A DNA stretch of 64,000 bases, from positions 372,001 through 436,000 of the forward strand of contig NZ_CP043474.1 in assembly GCF_008329645.1 (NCBI RefSeq), in the 5' to 3' direction. The stretch comes from Mycolicibacterium grossiae (GTDB lineage Bacteria > Actinomycetota > Actinomycetes > Mycobacteriales > Mycobacteriaceae). How positions within the stretch are numbered: the first letter of the stretch is position 1; each line of letters begins with the position of its first letter. The notes beneath the pieces were generated by a model. That model worked only from the letters and a program-made list of their open reading frames with translations, ran no database searches and was not told the origin of the DNA. Shown here piece by piece: positions 1-7,001 of this stretch. The position numbers and the translations under genes were made by a program.

Positions 1-315
1 GAACGCGCCCAGAAACCCGGTCAGCGCCTCGATGCCGACGTTGGACAACGTGTTGTACCCCTGCACCGCGATGAGCGCGCCGGTGGACAGGGTGAGGAAG
101 CCGACGATGACGACGGTTCCGCCGATGACGGCCAGCGCACCGGTACCCAGCCCCATGGTGGCGATCAAGCGCAGCACCTCGCCCGGGTAGCGCCGGACGG
201 CATCCGGCGTCGCGCCGAGCGCCTGGCCGTAGAAGGCGGTCTGCGTCCCGAAGCGTCGGGTGGCCTCGACGGCGTCGCTCCGCATCGTCGATCGGGTCGC
301 GAGTTCCCCTGTCAC
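1..315 (-). CDS. MlaE/YrbE-family ABC permease, B subunit (partial, 3' end outside window)
   Basis: Only the first 105 residues are visible; the gene runs off the left edge. The GTG start overlaps the stop of the upstream permease by 4 bp (GTGA), the usual arrangement of the yrbEA-yrbEB pair opening every mycobacterial mce operon. After a polar N-terminus comes a hydrophobic stretch at about residues 50-85, then an amphipathic VQGYNTLSNVG-type segment typical of the YrbE/MlaE family. By family knowledge the two YrbE proteins form the inner-membrane channel of an Mce lipid importer whose mceA-F genes follow, here off-window to the left. Which mce locus this is cannot be decided from the fragment. 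Confidence 0.85.
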   Translation of the reverse strand, partial: MTGELATRSTMRSDAVEATRRFGTQTAFYGQALGATPDAVRRYPGEVLRLIATMGLGTGALAVIGGTVVIVGFLTLSTGALIAVQGYNTLSNVGIEALTGFLGAF

Positions 316-1085
316 GGCGCCACCTTCACGCCGAACGCGGTCGCCAGGATGTTGATGAGGAACAGTGCCATGAAAGCGAATACGACGGTCTCGTTGACCG
401 CGTTGCCGACGGCGGTCGGGCCGCCACCCACGGAGAGGCCCTTGTAGCAGGCGATCAGCCCCGCGGAGAGGCCGAACAGCAGTGCCTTCACCAGGGAGAC
501 GACCACCTGCGGCAGACCGGTGAGCAAGGTGAGTCCGAACACGAACGCGCCCGGGGTGACGTCCTGGACGTAGACGACGAAGAAGTAGCTGCCCGCCAGC
601 CCGACGACCGCGACCACCGAGTACAACATCAGCGCGACGAACGTCGCGGCGATCACCCGTGGAACCACGAGCGCCTGTACCGGATCGACGCCGATGACCT
701 TCAGCGCGTCGATCTCCTCGCGGATGGTGCGGGCGCCGAGGTCGGCGCACATCGCGGTCGCGGCCGCGCCGGACACCACGATGGCGGTGACGACCGGTCC
801 GACTTGGGTGACCGAGGCCAGCGCCGCCCCGGCACCGGACAGGTCGCCGGCGCCCACCTCGATGAGGACGATGTTCAGCGTGAAGACGATCAGCACCGTG
901 TAGGGGATGGACAGCACCAGCGTCGGGACGATGGACACCCGCGCCACGAACCAGATCTGCTCGAGCAGTTCGCGCCAGGCGAACGGACGGCGGAACAGCG
1001 CGCCGAACGTCTCGCCCGCCAGGACCACGAAGTCGCCGACGGCCACTGCCGGTCTGGTCCAGGTGGTCGTCACGAACCATCCCAT
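312..1085 (-). CDS. MlaE/YrbE-family ABC permease, A subunit of an mce operon
   Basis: This is a 257-residue inner-membrane permease of the YrbE-A type, the first gene of an mce lipid-import operon. It carries the family core CADLGARTIREEIDA at about residues 115-130, with IGVDPVQALVVPRV just after, and the C-terminal block GGGPTAVGNAVNETVVFAFMAL. There are five or so hydrophobic segments and the length is standard. Its last 4 bp overlap the start of the yrbEB gene, so the two are translationally coupled. Upstream lies a 192-bp intergenic region shared with the divergent zinc-finger gene. The substrate of this Mce system (sterol, fatty acid or other lipid) cannot be read from a permease alone. 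Confidence 0.93.
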   Translation of the reverse strand: MGWFVTTTWTRPAVAVGDFVVLAGETFGALFRRPFAWRELLEQIWFVARVSIVPTLVLSIPYTVLIVFTLNIVLIEVGAGDLSGAGAALASVTQVGPVVTAIVVSGAAATAMCADLGARTIREEIDALKVIGVDPVQALVVPRVIAATFVALMLYSVVAVVGLAGSYFFVVYVQDVTPGAFVFGLTLLTGLPQVVVSLVKALLFGLSAGLIACYKGLSVGGGPTAVGNAVNETVVFAFMALFLINILATAFGVKVAP

Positions 1086-1264
1086 CGTCGTCGGGGTACG
1101 GCGGGACGCTAGGCAAGCTCCGGTTAGCCGTCAAAGGGAGCGTCACCGGTCCGCCGCACGTCAAAGCCAAAAAGTGCAGGTATCGATGCCGTCGCCGGTT
1201 TTGCTCATCCTGATCGCATTCCGGTGAGCCAAACGGTTGCGGGTGCGTGGCGCCCGGCCGCGGT

Positions 1265-1278
1265 TAGGCTGCTGCGCA
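1265..1278 (+). promoter_or_regulatory. -10 element and leaderless start of the UBP zinc-finger gene
   Basis: TAGGCT at 1265-1270 matches the mycobacterial TAnnnT -10 consensus and is followed after exactly 7 nt by the ATG at 1278. That spacing puts the transcription start on the first base of the start codon, so this mRNA is probably leaderless. No Shine-Dalgarno sequence is present. Confidence 0.6.
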
Positions 1279-1631
1279 TGAGCGACGCCGTCGATCCCAC
1301 CGTCCCGCCGAGCGGTGCCGGATGCGTCGAGTGCGACGCGGCCGGCGGCTGGTGGGTGCACCTGCGGCGGTGCGCGGCGTGCGGGCACGTCGGCTGCTGC
1401 GACGACTCGCTGGCCCGGCACGCGGCCGCGCACTGGCGCAGCACGGGCCATCCCGTCATCCAGTCGTTCGAACCCGGTGAGGACTGGTTCTGGGACTACT
1501 CGGCCGACGCCTACTACGAGGGCCCGGAACTCGCGGCGCCGGACAGCCATCCCGAGGATCAGCCGGTTCCGGGGCCCCGCAGCCGGGTACCGGGTGACTG
1601 GATGACGCAGTTGCGTCACCGCTCCGACTAG
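1278..1631 (+). CDS. UBP-type zinc finger protein
   Basis: This 117-residue protein carries a ZnF-UBP domain. The Cys/His ligands are visible in order: GCVEC near the N-terminus, CAACGHVGCCDDS, then HAAAHWRSTGHPVIQSF. In eukaryotes this fold binds the free C-terminus of ubiquitin; in actinobacteria small stand-alone copies are common and their partner is unknown. The C-terminal 45 residues are acidic with aromatic residues. An upstream in-frame ATG at 1224 would add 18 basic residues outside the domain. I prefer the ATG at 1278 because a -10 element lies exactly 7 nt before it. It precedes the metal transporter by 19 bp and may be cotranscribed with it. Confidence 0.85.
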   Translation: MSDAVDPTVPPSGAGCVECDAAGGWWVHLRRCAACGHVGCCDDSLARHAAAHWRSTGHPVIQSFEPGEDWFWDYSADAYYEGPELAAPDSHPEDQPVPGPRSRVPGDWMTQLRHRSD

Positions 1632-1650
1632 ACCTTCTGGGGGTCCGCCC

Positions 1651-2580
1651 GTGGTGAAACCGCAAGGCGAGAGCACGCTCACCGTCGTGGTCGCCTTCGC
1701 GGCGAATCTGGCGATCGCCATCGCGAAGACCGTCGCCGCCGCGGTGTCGGGATCGGCGTCGATGAGCGCCGAGGCGGCACACTCCTGGGCCGACACCGGC
1801 AACGAGATATTCCTGCTGATCGCCAACCGGCGCGGGCAGCGCGCGGCCGACGAACGGCGGCCTCTGGGCTACGGCCGCGAGGCCTACGTATGGTCGCTCC
1901 TCGCGGCGGTCGGGTTGTTCGTGGTCGGCGCCGCGGTGTCGCTGTGGCGCGGCGTGACCGAGCTGCTGCACGGATCCGAGGGCGCCGAGAACTATCTGCT
2001 GGCCTACGTCGTGCTGGCCGTTGCGTTCGTCCTGGAGGGCACGTCCTTGGCTCAGGCCACGCGCCAGTTGCGCCGCGAGGCAACGAAGTTGGACAGCGAC
2101 CTCCTCGACTACGCGATGCGCACCTCGGATCCGACCGTGCGCGCGGTGTTCGCCGAGGACAGCGCCGCGCTGATCGGCATCGTGATCGCGTTCCTCGGCA
2201 TCCTGTTGCACGAATTGACCGGCTCGGTGGTGTGGGACGGCATCGGCTCGATCCTCGTCGGCGTCCTGCTGGGCGTGGTGGCGGTGGTGTTGATCAGCCG
2301 CAACATCCAGTTCCTCACCGGTGAGCCCGGGTCACCGCGCATCAAGCAGGGACTCGTCGACAAGCTGGCCGCCTACCCCGAGGTGGCCGAGGTGCGGTTC
2401 CTCCGCCCGGAGTTCATCGGCCCGAAGCGGGTGCTCGTCATCGCCAGCGTGGACCTCGTCGGCGATGCCGTGGAGTCGTCCATCGCGAAGAGCCTGCGCG
2501 ACCTCGAGCACCGACTCGAGCGCGAACCCTACGTCGCCGAGGCGATCCTCACGGTGTCCGAACCCGACCGCGCCGGCTAG
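1651..2580 (+). CDS. Cation diffusion facilitator (CDF) family metal transporter
   Basis: This 309-residue inner-membrane protein is a CDF/ZnT-type divalent metal/proton antiporter. The N-terminal half has the family signature in TM1-TM2 (SASMSAEAAHSWADTGNEIFLLI), where the His and Asp residues are metal ligands. TM4-TM6 follow (FAEDSAALIGIVIAFLGILLHE, containing the second metal-site Asp), and then a soluble C-terminal domain (about residues 225-305) that normally dimerizes and senses metal. By homology it exports Zn, Mn or Fe; the sequence does not settle which. Start is GTG at 1651, with a second GTG directly after it. A short upstream gap to the zinc-finger protein suggests cotranscription. 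Confidence 0.9.
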   Translation: MVKPQGESTLTVVVAFAANLAIAIAKTVAAAVSGSASMSAEAAHSWADTGNEIFLLIANRRGQRAADERRPLGYGREAYVWSLLAAVGLFVVGAAVSLWRGVTELLHGSEGAENYLLAYVVLAVAFVLEGTSLAQATRQLRREATKLDSDLLDYAMRTSDPTVRAVFAEDSAALIGIVIAFLGILLHELTGSVVWDGIGSILVGVLLGVVAVVLISRNIQFLTGEPGSPRIKQGLVDKLAAYPEVAEVRFLRPEFIGPKRVLVIASVDLVGDAVESSIAKSLRDLEHRLEREPYVAEAILTVSEPDRAG

Positions 2581-2617
2581 CGGGTTGACCGTCCGCGCGG
2601 GCGGGTATGTCGGAGCG

Positions 2618-2791
2618 ATGACGTCGTCTGATGCTCCGTCCGATTCGTCCCCCGATCCGAAGACCACCGACTCCGACGCCGGCCCCGAGGGCCGCGAGGA
2701 CGTGCTGAGCGACCCCGCCGAGGGCGCCGAGGGCAGGTCCGACTGGAGCGACGAGGGCGGTGCGACCCAGGAGGGCCCGGCCAACGATTAG
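2618..2791 (+). CDS. Small acidic disordered protein, hypothetical
   Basis: A 57-residue ORF made almost only of Ser, Asp, Glu, Pro and Gly, with no hydrophobic core, so it is expected to be disordered and strongly acidic. No known domain. It lies 37 bp after the CDF transporter on the same strand and its stop codon overlaps the stop of the convergent FAD oxidoreductase gene by 3 bp. The call rests on position, a plausible ATG and codon use like its neighbours; no function can be given. Confidence 0.5.
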   Translation: MTSSDAPSDSSPDPKTTDSDAGPEGREDVLSDPAEGAEGRSDWSDEGGATQEGPAND

Positions 2792-4347
2792 TGGTCGGCC
2801 AGCACGGCTTTCGCGGCGTTGTATCCCGGCACGAAGGTGATGCCCGGCCCGCCGTGACATCCGGCGCTGCCGAGGTACAGCCCGGCCACCGGCAGTGGTT
2901 GATCGACGTAGCCGCGCGGTCCGGGCCGATGCTGACCGATCTGGTCTGGGTGGATCAGTCCGTGGCAGTAGTCGCCGCCCGGCGCACCGAACATCGTGCC
3001 CATGTGCCGGGGCGTGAACGTGGTGTGGCGGACGATCTTCGAGGCGAAGTCCGGTGCGAGGCGGGTGATCTTCTCGATCACCCGGCGGCCCATTTCGACC
3101 TTCATGTCGCCATAGCTCGCCTCGCCGGCCTCGACGGGGAACCACAGCGAGAATGCCGACGCTGCATGTCGTCCCGGCGGCGCGAGGTTCCGATCGTGTA
3201 CCGAGGGGATCTGCAACGCGATGGCGGGGTCGGCGGGGACGATGCCGCGGCGGCAGTCCTCCCACTGCCGTTGCAGCTCCTCGGGGGTGCTGAAGATGCC
3301 GATGTTCGACTGCAGCGCAGGGTCGTTGAGCATGCCGTAGGGATCGGCGAAGGTGGGGATCCCGTCGAGCGCGAAGTGCATCTGCAGGTAACTGCCGCGG
3401 TGGTCGACCCGCGTGTAGCGGTCCCGCACGTCGGTCGGGAGCGCCCCGGCGTCGAGCAGTGTGGTGACCGTCAGATCGGGCGCCACGGCCGAGACCACCG
3501 TGGGCGCCGACACCGTGCAGCCGTCGCGCAGCCGGACACCGGTGACGCGGCCGTCCGTGACGAGGATGTCCTCGACGCGGCTGCGTAGCCGCAGTTCGCC
3601 CCCTGCGGTGACGAATTCGTTCCGAAGGTGTGCGGTGAGCGCGCCGATGCCGCCACGGAGCTTCTTCACCAGCAGCGCGTTCTCATCGGGCACCGCGAAC
3701 CCGTAGGCGAGTGCGGCCGCGGTGCCCGGCGTCTCAGGGCCGCGGTAGGTGGTGTTGACCGCCAGCAGGGCCAGCATGCCGCGCAGCGCGCCGTACTTCT
3801 CCCGGTCCGGGAAGTAGCGGTCGAGGACGTCGGTCACCGAACCGAACAGCATGTCGGTGATCGTCGAACGCTCGAATTCATTCGTCGCGCAGGCGTACAT
3901 CTCGTCGATCGTCTTCGGCGGCTGCTCCGCGTCGAACCGTCCGAGCGCCCGGGTCGGGGCCTGACACCACGCGAGCAGCCCGGCCATGCCGATCATCGCG
4001 TCGGCACCGTGCACCTCGTCGACGTGAGCCAGCAGCCGCGCGGGATCGGTGTAGTAGACGAAGGGTTCGTCACCGACGCCGCGCAGCGACACCGACATCA
4101 CGTCGAGGTCCACCGTCGGTAGCCGGTCCAGGCCGAGGTCACGGCTGACCCGGGCCGACGTCGGAATCTGCACCGAACCGGCGATCTCGAACCGGTAGCC
4201 GTCGAAGAGTTCGACCGTGGAGGCCATGCCGCCGGCGTAGCGCTGGGCGTCAAGGCACAGCGTGCGCACCCCGGCTCGCTGCAGCAGCGTCGCGGCGGTG
4301 AGTCCGTTGTGTCCGGCGCCGACCACGATCGCGTCGAAGTCCGTCAT
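2788..4347 (-). CDS. FAD-dependent oxidoreductase of the phytoene desaturase/PYROXD2-like group
   Basis: A 519-residue flavoprotein. The N-terminal dinucleotide-binding motif is intact (DAIVVGAGHNGLTAA), followed by the amine-oxidase/desaturase pattern RYAGGMASTVELFDGYRFE. The C-terminal FAD-clamping segment reads LYLGSAGCHGGPGITFVPGYNAAKAV, typical of NAD(P)/FAD proteins of the CrtI-like superfamily. Length fits. There is no carotenoid cluster around it, so the substrate is unknown. The ATG at 4347 gives the family N-terminus; an upstream in-frame ATG would add seven basic residues. It is downstream of, and on the same strand as, a TetR gene. A 24-bp palindrome overlapping a TTGACA -35 lies in the 51-bp gap between them, so repression by that TetR is likely. 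Confidence 0.88.
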   Translation of the reverse strand: MTDFDAIVVGAGHNGLTAATLLQRAGVRTLCLDAQRYAGGMASTVELFDGYRFEIAGSVQIPTSARVSRDLGLDRLPTVDLDVMSVSLRGVGDEPFVYYTDPARLLAHVDEVHGADAMIGMAGLLAWCQAPTRALGRFDAEQPPKTIDEMYACATNEFERSTITDMLFGSVTDVLDRYFPDREKYGALRGMLALLAVNTTYRGPETPGTAAALAYGFAVPDENALLVKKLRGGIGALTAHLRNEFVTAGGELRLRSRVEDILVTDGRVTGVRLRDGCTVSAPTVVSAVAPDLTVTTLLDAGALPTDVRDRYTRVDHRGSYLQMHFALDGIPTFADPYGMLNDPALQSNIGIFSTPEELQRQWEDCRRGIVPADPAIALQIPSVHDRNLAPPGRHAASAFSLWFPVEAGEASYGDMKVEMGRRVIEKITRLAPDFASKIVRHTTFTPRHMGTMFGAPGGDYCHGLIHPDQIGQHRPGPRGYVDQPLPVAGLYLGSAGCHGGPGITFVPGYNAAKAVLADH

Positions 4348-4371
4348 GCGACGAATCTGGCACCGCACCCT

Positions 4372-4395
4372 AGTTTTGTCAATATTGACGAAACT
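4372..4395 (-). promoter_or_regulatory. 24-bp palindromic operator overlapping a -35 element
   Basis: Arms AGTTT/AAACT and GTCAAT/ATTGAC form a 24-bp palindrome with one mismatched pair. On the minus strand it contains TTGACA, a consensus -35, 17 nt before a weak CAGATT hexamer and about 30 bp before the start of the FAD oxidoreductase. It begins 4 bp past the TetR stop codon. Size and symmetry suit a TetR dimer site. Confidence 0.65.
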
Positions 4396-4398
4396 GCC

Positions 4399-5007
4399 TC
4401 AGGCGGCCGGGTCCAGCCCCGCCGCCACCGCCTCGAGCGCCGTCCGGGTCAGCCGAGCCAATTCCGGCAGTGACCGGTCCGGGTCGAGCATCCACACCTC
4501 CATTGCGCCGAACACCGCGGCGGCGACGCAGCGCGCCGTCACCGTCAGACGCAGCCGTTCGTCGGTACCCGGACGGCCCGCGCCACCCGTGCGGGCGAGG
4601 TATTCCTCGACGGCCTCGGCGAAGTCCGCCTCGACCTGGCGGACGTGGCGGACGATTCGGCCGGCGTCGAGTTCCCGGGCACGCAGCTCGGCGATCTTCG
4701 CGACGGCGTCGACGTCGTACGGGGCGGCCATCACCGCGGCATGCACGGAATCGATGAGCGTCTGCTCGCCCGACTGCTCGGCGAGCGCGGCGCGGAACCA
4801 CTGCAGACCGGCGTCGTAGTCGGCGAACAGCAGGTCGTGCTTGGACGAGAAGTGCCGGTAGAAGGTGCGCAGCGACACCCCGGCGTCGGCGGCGATCTGC
4901 TCGGCGGACGTCTCCTCGACGCCCTGGCCGAGGAACCGGACGAGCGCGGCCTGCCGCAGTGCTTCGCGCGTGCGCTCGCTGCGCGCGGTCTGCGCAGGCC
5001 GAATCAT
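4399..5007 (-). CDS. TetR/AcrR-family transcriptional regulator
   Basis: A 202-residue regulator with an N-terminal TetR helix-turn-helix at about residues 10-55 (TREALRQAALVRFLGQG, then ADAGVSLRTFYRHFSSKHDLLFADY). The C-terminal ligand domain is divergent and its ligand is unknown. The ATG at 5007 is the natural start: the in-frame extension upstream is Arg/Gly-rich and unlike the family. The gene lies directly upstream of the FAD oxidoreductase on the same strand, and a long palindrome separates the two. The simplest reading is that it represses its downstream neighbour and is released by that enzyme's substrate or a related hydrophobic compound. Confidence 0.92.
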   Translation of the reverse strand: MIRPAQTARSERTREALRQAALVRFLGQGVEETSAEQIAADAGVSLRTFYRHFSSKHDLLFADYDAGLQWFRAALAEQSGEQTLIDSVHAAVMAAPYDVDAVAKIAELRARELDAGRIVRHVRQVEADFAEAVEEYLARTGGAGRPGTDERLRLTVTARCVAAAVFGAMEVWMLDPDRSLPELARLTRTALEAVAAGLDPAA

Positions 5008-5159
5008 GGGACGACCGTACTCCTTGGCCGGTCGGCGTCCCGCCCTACGCGCTCCGCCCGCGCGGGGCCGACCGTGTCGCAGATCACAACGGGTTTCATC
5101 GCCCCGCACGGAGGAAGACTCCCAGCAACACCGTCACCCACCACCGAGGGAGGAGCTTC

Positions 5160-5717
5160 ATGACCGACGACAGCACCGCCGGCGAGGCCCGCAAGGGTCT
5201 CCTCGACACCGTGAAGGGCAAGGCCAAGGAGGTCGCGGGCGCCGTGACCGGCAACGACTCCCTGACCGCCGAGGGCCAGCTGGAGCAGGAGCAGGCCAAG
5301 CAGCGCCGGGAGGCGAACAGCGCCGAGGCCGTCGCCCAGGCCGAGGCCGAGCAGGCGCGTGAACAGGCCGCCGAAGCGCAGGCCGAGTCGTTCGCCGAGC
5401 GGCGCCAGGTCGACGCCGAGACGTCCGCCATCAAGGGCCAGGCCCGCGCGGAGAGCCTCGAGCAGAAGCAGGCGGCGGAGGCCGCCGGCCAGCGTGACGC
5501 CGCCGCCCAGAAGGCGCAGGCCGAGACCGACGCGCAGCGCCAAGCCGCCCGGGCCGAGGCCGAGGAGCGCAACCGGCTCGCGACGGCCGCCGACGTCGTC
5601 GAGGAGGCAACCGAGGAGCACCAGCTGGCCGCCCGCGATGCCGCCGAACCGCACGTCGAGGCCCAGCGGCTGCGCCGCGAGGCCGATGCCCTGACCGACC
5701 AGGAAGACCTGCCCTGA
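5160..5717 (+). CDS. CsbD-domain protein with long coiled-coil tail
   Basis: This 185-residue protein opens with a CsbD-like module (residues 11-45: KGLLDTVKGKAKEVAGAVTG followed by LTAEGQLEQEQ), known from a sigma-B-controlled Bacillus stress protein. The remaining 140 residues are Ala/Glu/Gln/Arg-rich heptad sequence expected to form a continuous helix or coiled coil. No signal peptide or membrane segment. A strong ribosome binding site (GAGGGAGGAG) sits just before the ATG at 5160, which decides the start against an upstream ATG. It is followed after 25 bp by a second helical protein of similar composition, so the two probably form a stress-related operon. Molecular role unknown. Confidence 0.82.
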   Translation: MTDDSTAGEARKGLLDTVKGKAKEVAGAVTGNDSLTAEGQLEQEQAKQRREANSAEAVAQAEAEQAREQAAEAQAESFAERRQVDAETSAIKGQARAESLEQKQAAEAAGQRDAAAQKAQAETDAQRQAARAEAEERNRLATAADVVEEATEEHQLAARDAAEPHVEAQRLRREADALTDQEDLP

Positions 5718-5742
5718 CCGGGGCACCACCGGAGGAGAATCG

Positions 5743-6420
5743 ATGAAGATCACCGACATTCCGTTTGCCGTCCTGCGCTTCCAGTATTCGATCGCGCGGT
5801 TGCCCCTGCAGTTGATCGAGGACCGCGTCGTGTCCCGCTGGGACAGCGAGGCGCCGGCGCGGCTCATCTACGAGCGGTCGTTCGGCACGCTCGACGCGAC
5901 CATCGGCACCGCGCTCGGCGATGCGGACCTCGCGGCGCGTGGCTCGGCACTCGCCGAGCGCAGCGACACGCTGGCCCGCGCCGCCGAACTCGACGCGCAG
6001 GCCGAGGCAGAACGCCGCCAGGCCGATCAGCGTCTCGAGACAGTGCGCGACAGCGCGCTGGAGGAGATGGAGGACGCCCGCGAGGACCGCGCCCGCAACG
6101 TGGCGCAGGCCCGCTCGGACGCCACCGAGCGAAAGCAGGCCGCGGCCACGTCGGCGGCGAAGCGCACGGCCGCCGCGAAGCAGCGCGCCGACGAGCAGGC
6201 CGAGAAGCGGATCCAGACCGCGGAGAGTGCCCGGCGTGCCGAGCAGTCGACCATCCGGGCCCAGGAGAAGGCCGCGACCGCGGCGGCCGAGGCCAAGCGC
6301 GACGAGGCCCGGGAGAAGCAGACCGAGGCCGTCGAGAAGCGCGTCGAGGCCAACAAGGTCGAGGACCTGGCGGACGCCGAGAAGGAGAAGCGTCAGGCGG
6401 AGCGCAACGGCGCCGAGTGA
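5743..6420 (+). CDS. Conserved coiled-coil protein (often mislabelled IF2-family)
   Basis: A 225-residue protein in two parts. Residues 1-65 are conserved and not low-complexity (FAVLRFQYSIARLPLQLIE, then an RLIYERSFGTLDATIGT segment). Residues 66-225 are almost uninterrupted Ala/Glu/Arg/Lys/Gln helix. Mycobacterial databases often call such proteins IF2-like only because of compositional similarity to the IF2 N-terminal linker; no GTPase domain is present. It is preceded by GGAGGAGAATCG-type SD and follows the CsbD protein after 25 bp, then ends just before a clear intrinsic terminator, so the pair forms one transcription unit. A structural or stress role is plausible but not shown. Confidence 0.8.
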   Translation: MKITDIPFAVLRFQYSIARLPLQLIEDRVVSRWDSEAPARLIYERSFGTLDATIGTALGDADLAARGSALAERSDTLARAAELDAQAEAERRQADQRLETVRDSALEEMEDAREDRARNVAQARSDATERKQAAATSAAKRTAAAKQRADEQAEKRIQTAESARRAEQSTIRAQEKAATAAAEAKRDEAREKQTEAVEKRVEANKVEDLADAEKEKRQAERNGAE

Positions 6421-6433
6421 CGTGACTGCGTGG

Positions 6434-6462
6434 ACTCCCCGGCCTACCGGTCGGGGAGTTTT
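6434..6462 (+). terminator. Intrinsic terminator after the coiled-coil operon
   Basis: ACTCCCCG (6434-6441) pairs perfectly with CGGGGAGT (6452-6459), loop 10 nt, followed by a short T run. It lies 14 bp after the stop codon at 6420 and separates the operon from the oppositely oriented tRNA genes. Confidence 0.85.
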
Positions 6463-6479
6463 CGCGTCTGCGATCGAGG

Positions 6480-6553
6480 TGGCCAGGGCCGGGATCGAAC
6501 CGGCGACCTTCCGCTTTTCAGGCGGACGCTCGTACCAACTGAGCTACCTGGCC
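6480..6553 (-). tRNA. tRNA-Phe (GAA)
   Basis: The minus strand folds as a complete cloverleaf: acceptor GGCCAGG/CCTGGCC with discriminator A, D stem GCTC/GAGC, anticodon stem TCCGC/GCGGA with loop CTGAAAA (anticodon GAA), T arm GCCGG-TTCGATC-CCGGC. CCA is not encoded. First of three minus-strand tRNAs in the order Glu, Asp, Phe when read in the direction of transcription. Confidence 0.97.
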
Positions 6554-6591
6554 GGAAGGCACCCAACACCGAAGTGCCTCGCCAATGATGG

Positions 6592-6665
6592 CGACCCTGA
6601 CGGGACTCGAACCCGCGACCTCCGCCGTGACAGGGCGGCGCGCTAACCAACTGCGCCACAGGGCC
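6592..6665 (-). tRNA. tRNA-Asp (GTC)
   Basis: Cloverleaf on the minus strand: acceptor GGCCCTG/CAGGGTC with one G-T pair and discriminator G, anticodon stem CCGCC/GGCGG with loop CTGTCAC (anticodon GTC), T loop TTCGAGT. CCA is not encoded. It lies 38 bp upstream of tRNA-Phe. Confidence 0.97.
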
Positions 6666-6715
6666 TTGCTCTTCCTGCGTTACTGCTGCGCTCCGGCGTC
6701 TCCGCCGTCGCACCG

Positions 6716-6788
6716 TACCCCCTACGGGATTCGAACCCGCGCTACCGCCTTGAAAGGGCGGCGTCCTAGGCCGCTAAACGAAGGGGGC
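6716..6788 (-). tRNA. tRNA-Glu (TTC)
   Basis: Cloverleaf on the minus strand: acceptor GCCCCCT/AGGGGGT with a terminal G-T pair and discriminator A, anticodon stem CCGCC/GGCGG with loop CTTTCAA (anticodon TTC), T loop TTCGAAT. It is the promoter-proximal gene of the Glu-Asp-Phe tRNA unit. Confidence 0.97.
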
Positions 6789-6901
6789 CAAGCCGAATCT
6801 CTTCGGGGTTGCCCCCGCCGCGTCGCGGTGGGAGCTTCGATAGCTTAGGTGACGGACACCCAGATCCCCAAACCGGGTGTGCCAGTATCCTGTTTCATCG
6901 C

Positions 6902-6974
6902 GCCCCTATAGCTCAGTCGGTAGAGCTACGGACTTTTAATCCGCAGGTCCCAGGTTCGAGCCCTGGTGGGGGCA
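6902..6974 (+). tRNA. tRNA-Lys (TTT)
   Basis: Plus-strand cloverleaf: acceptor GCCCCTA/TGGGGGC with discriminator A, D arm GCTCAGTCGGTAGAGC, anticodon stem CGGAC with loop TTTTAAT region (anticodon TTT), T arm CCAGG-TTCGAGC-CCTGG. CCA is not encoded. It is divergent from tRNA-Glu and ends 27 bp before the stop codon of the convergent kinase gene. The 3' end is intact with no partial duplicate nearby, so there is no sign of an integrated element. Confidence 0.97.
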
Positions 6975-7001
6975 CCACCTATCCATCACCCGTCGTGGCC
7001 A

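Noticed and set aside
5004..5867. 287-codon minus-strand frame opposite the CsbD-type gene
   Set aside because: Leu/Gly/Ala repeats arise as the antisense of a Glu/Ala/Gln-rich coiled coil. The plus-strand gene has a strong ribosome binding site and a known domain.
6480..6974. tRNA cluster as an integration site for a phage or island
   Set aside because: All four tRNAs are intact, no duplicated 3' ends are visible, and no integrase lies nearby.
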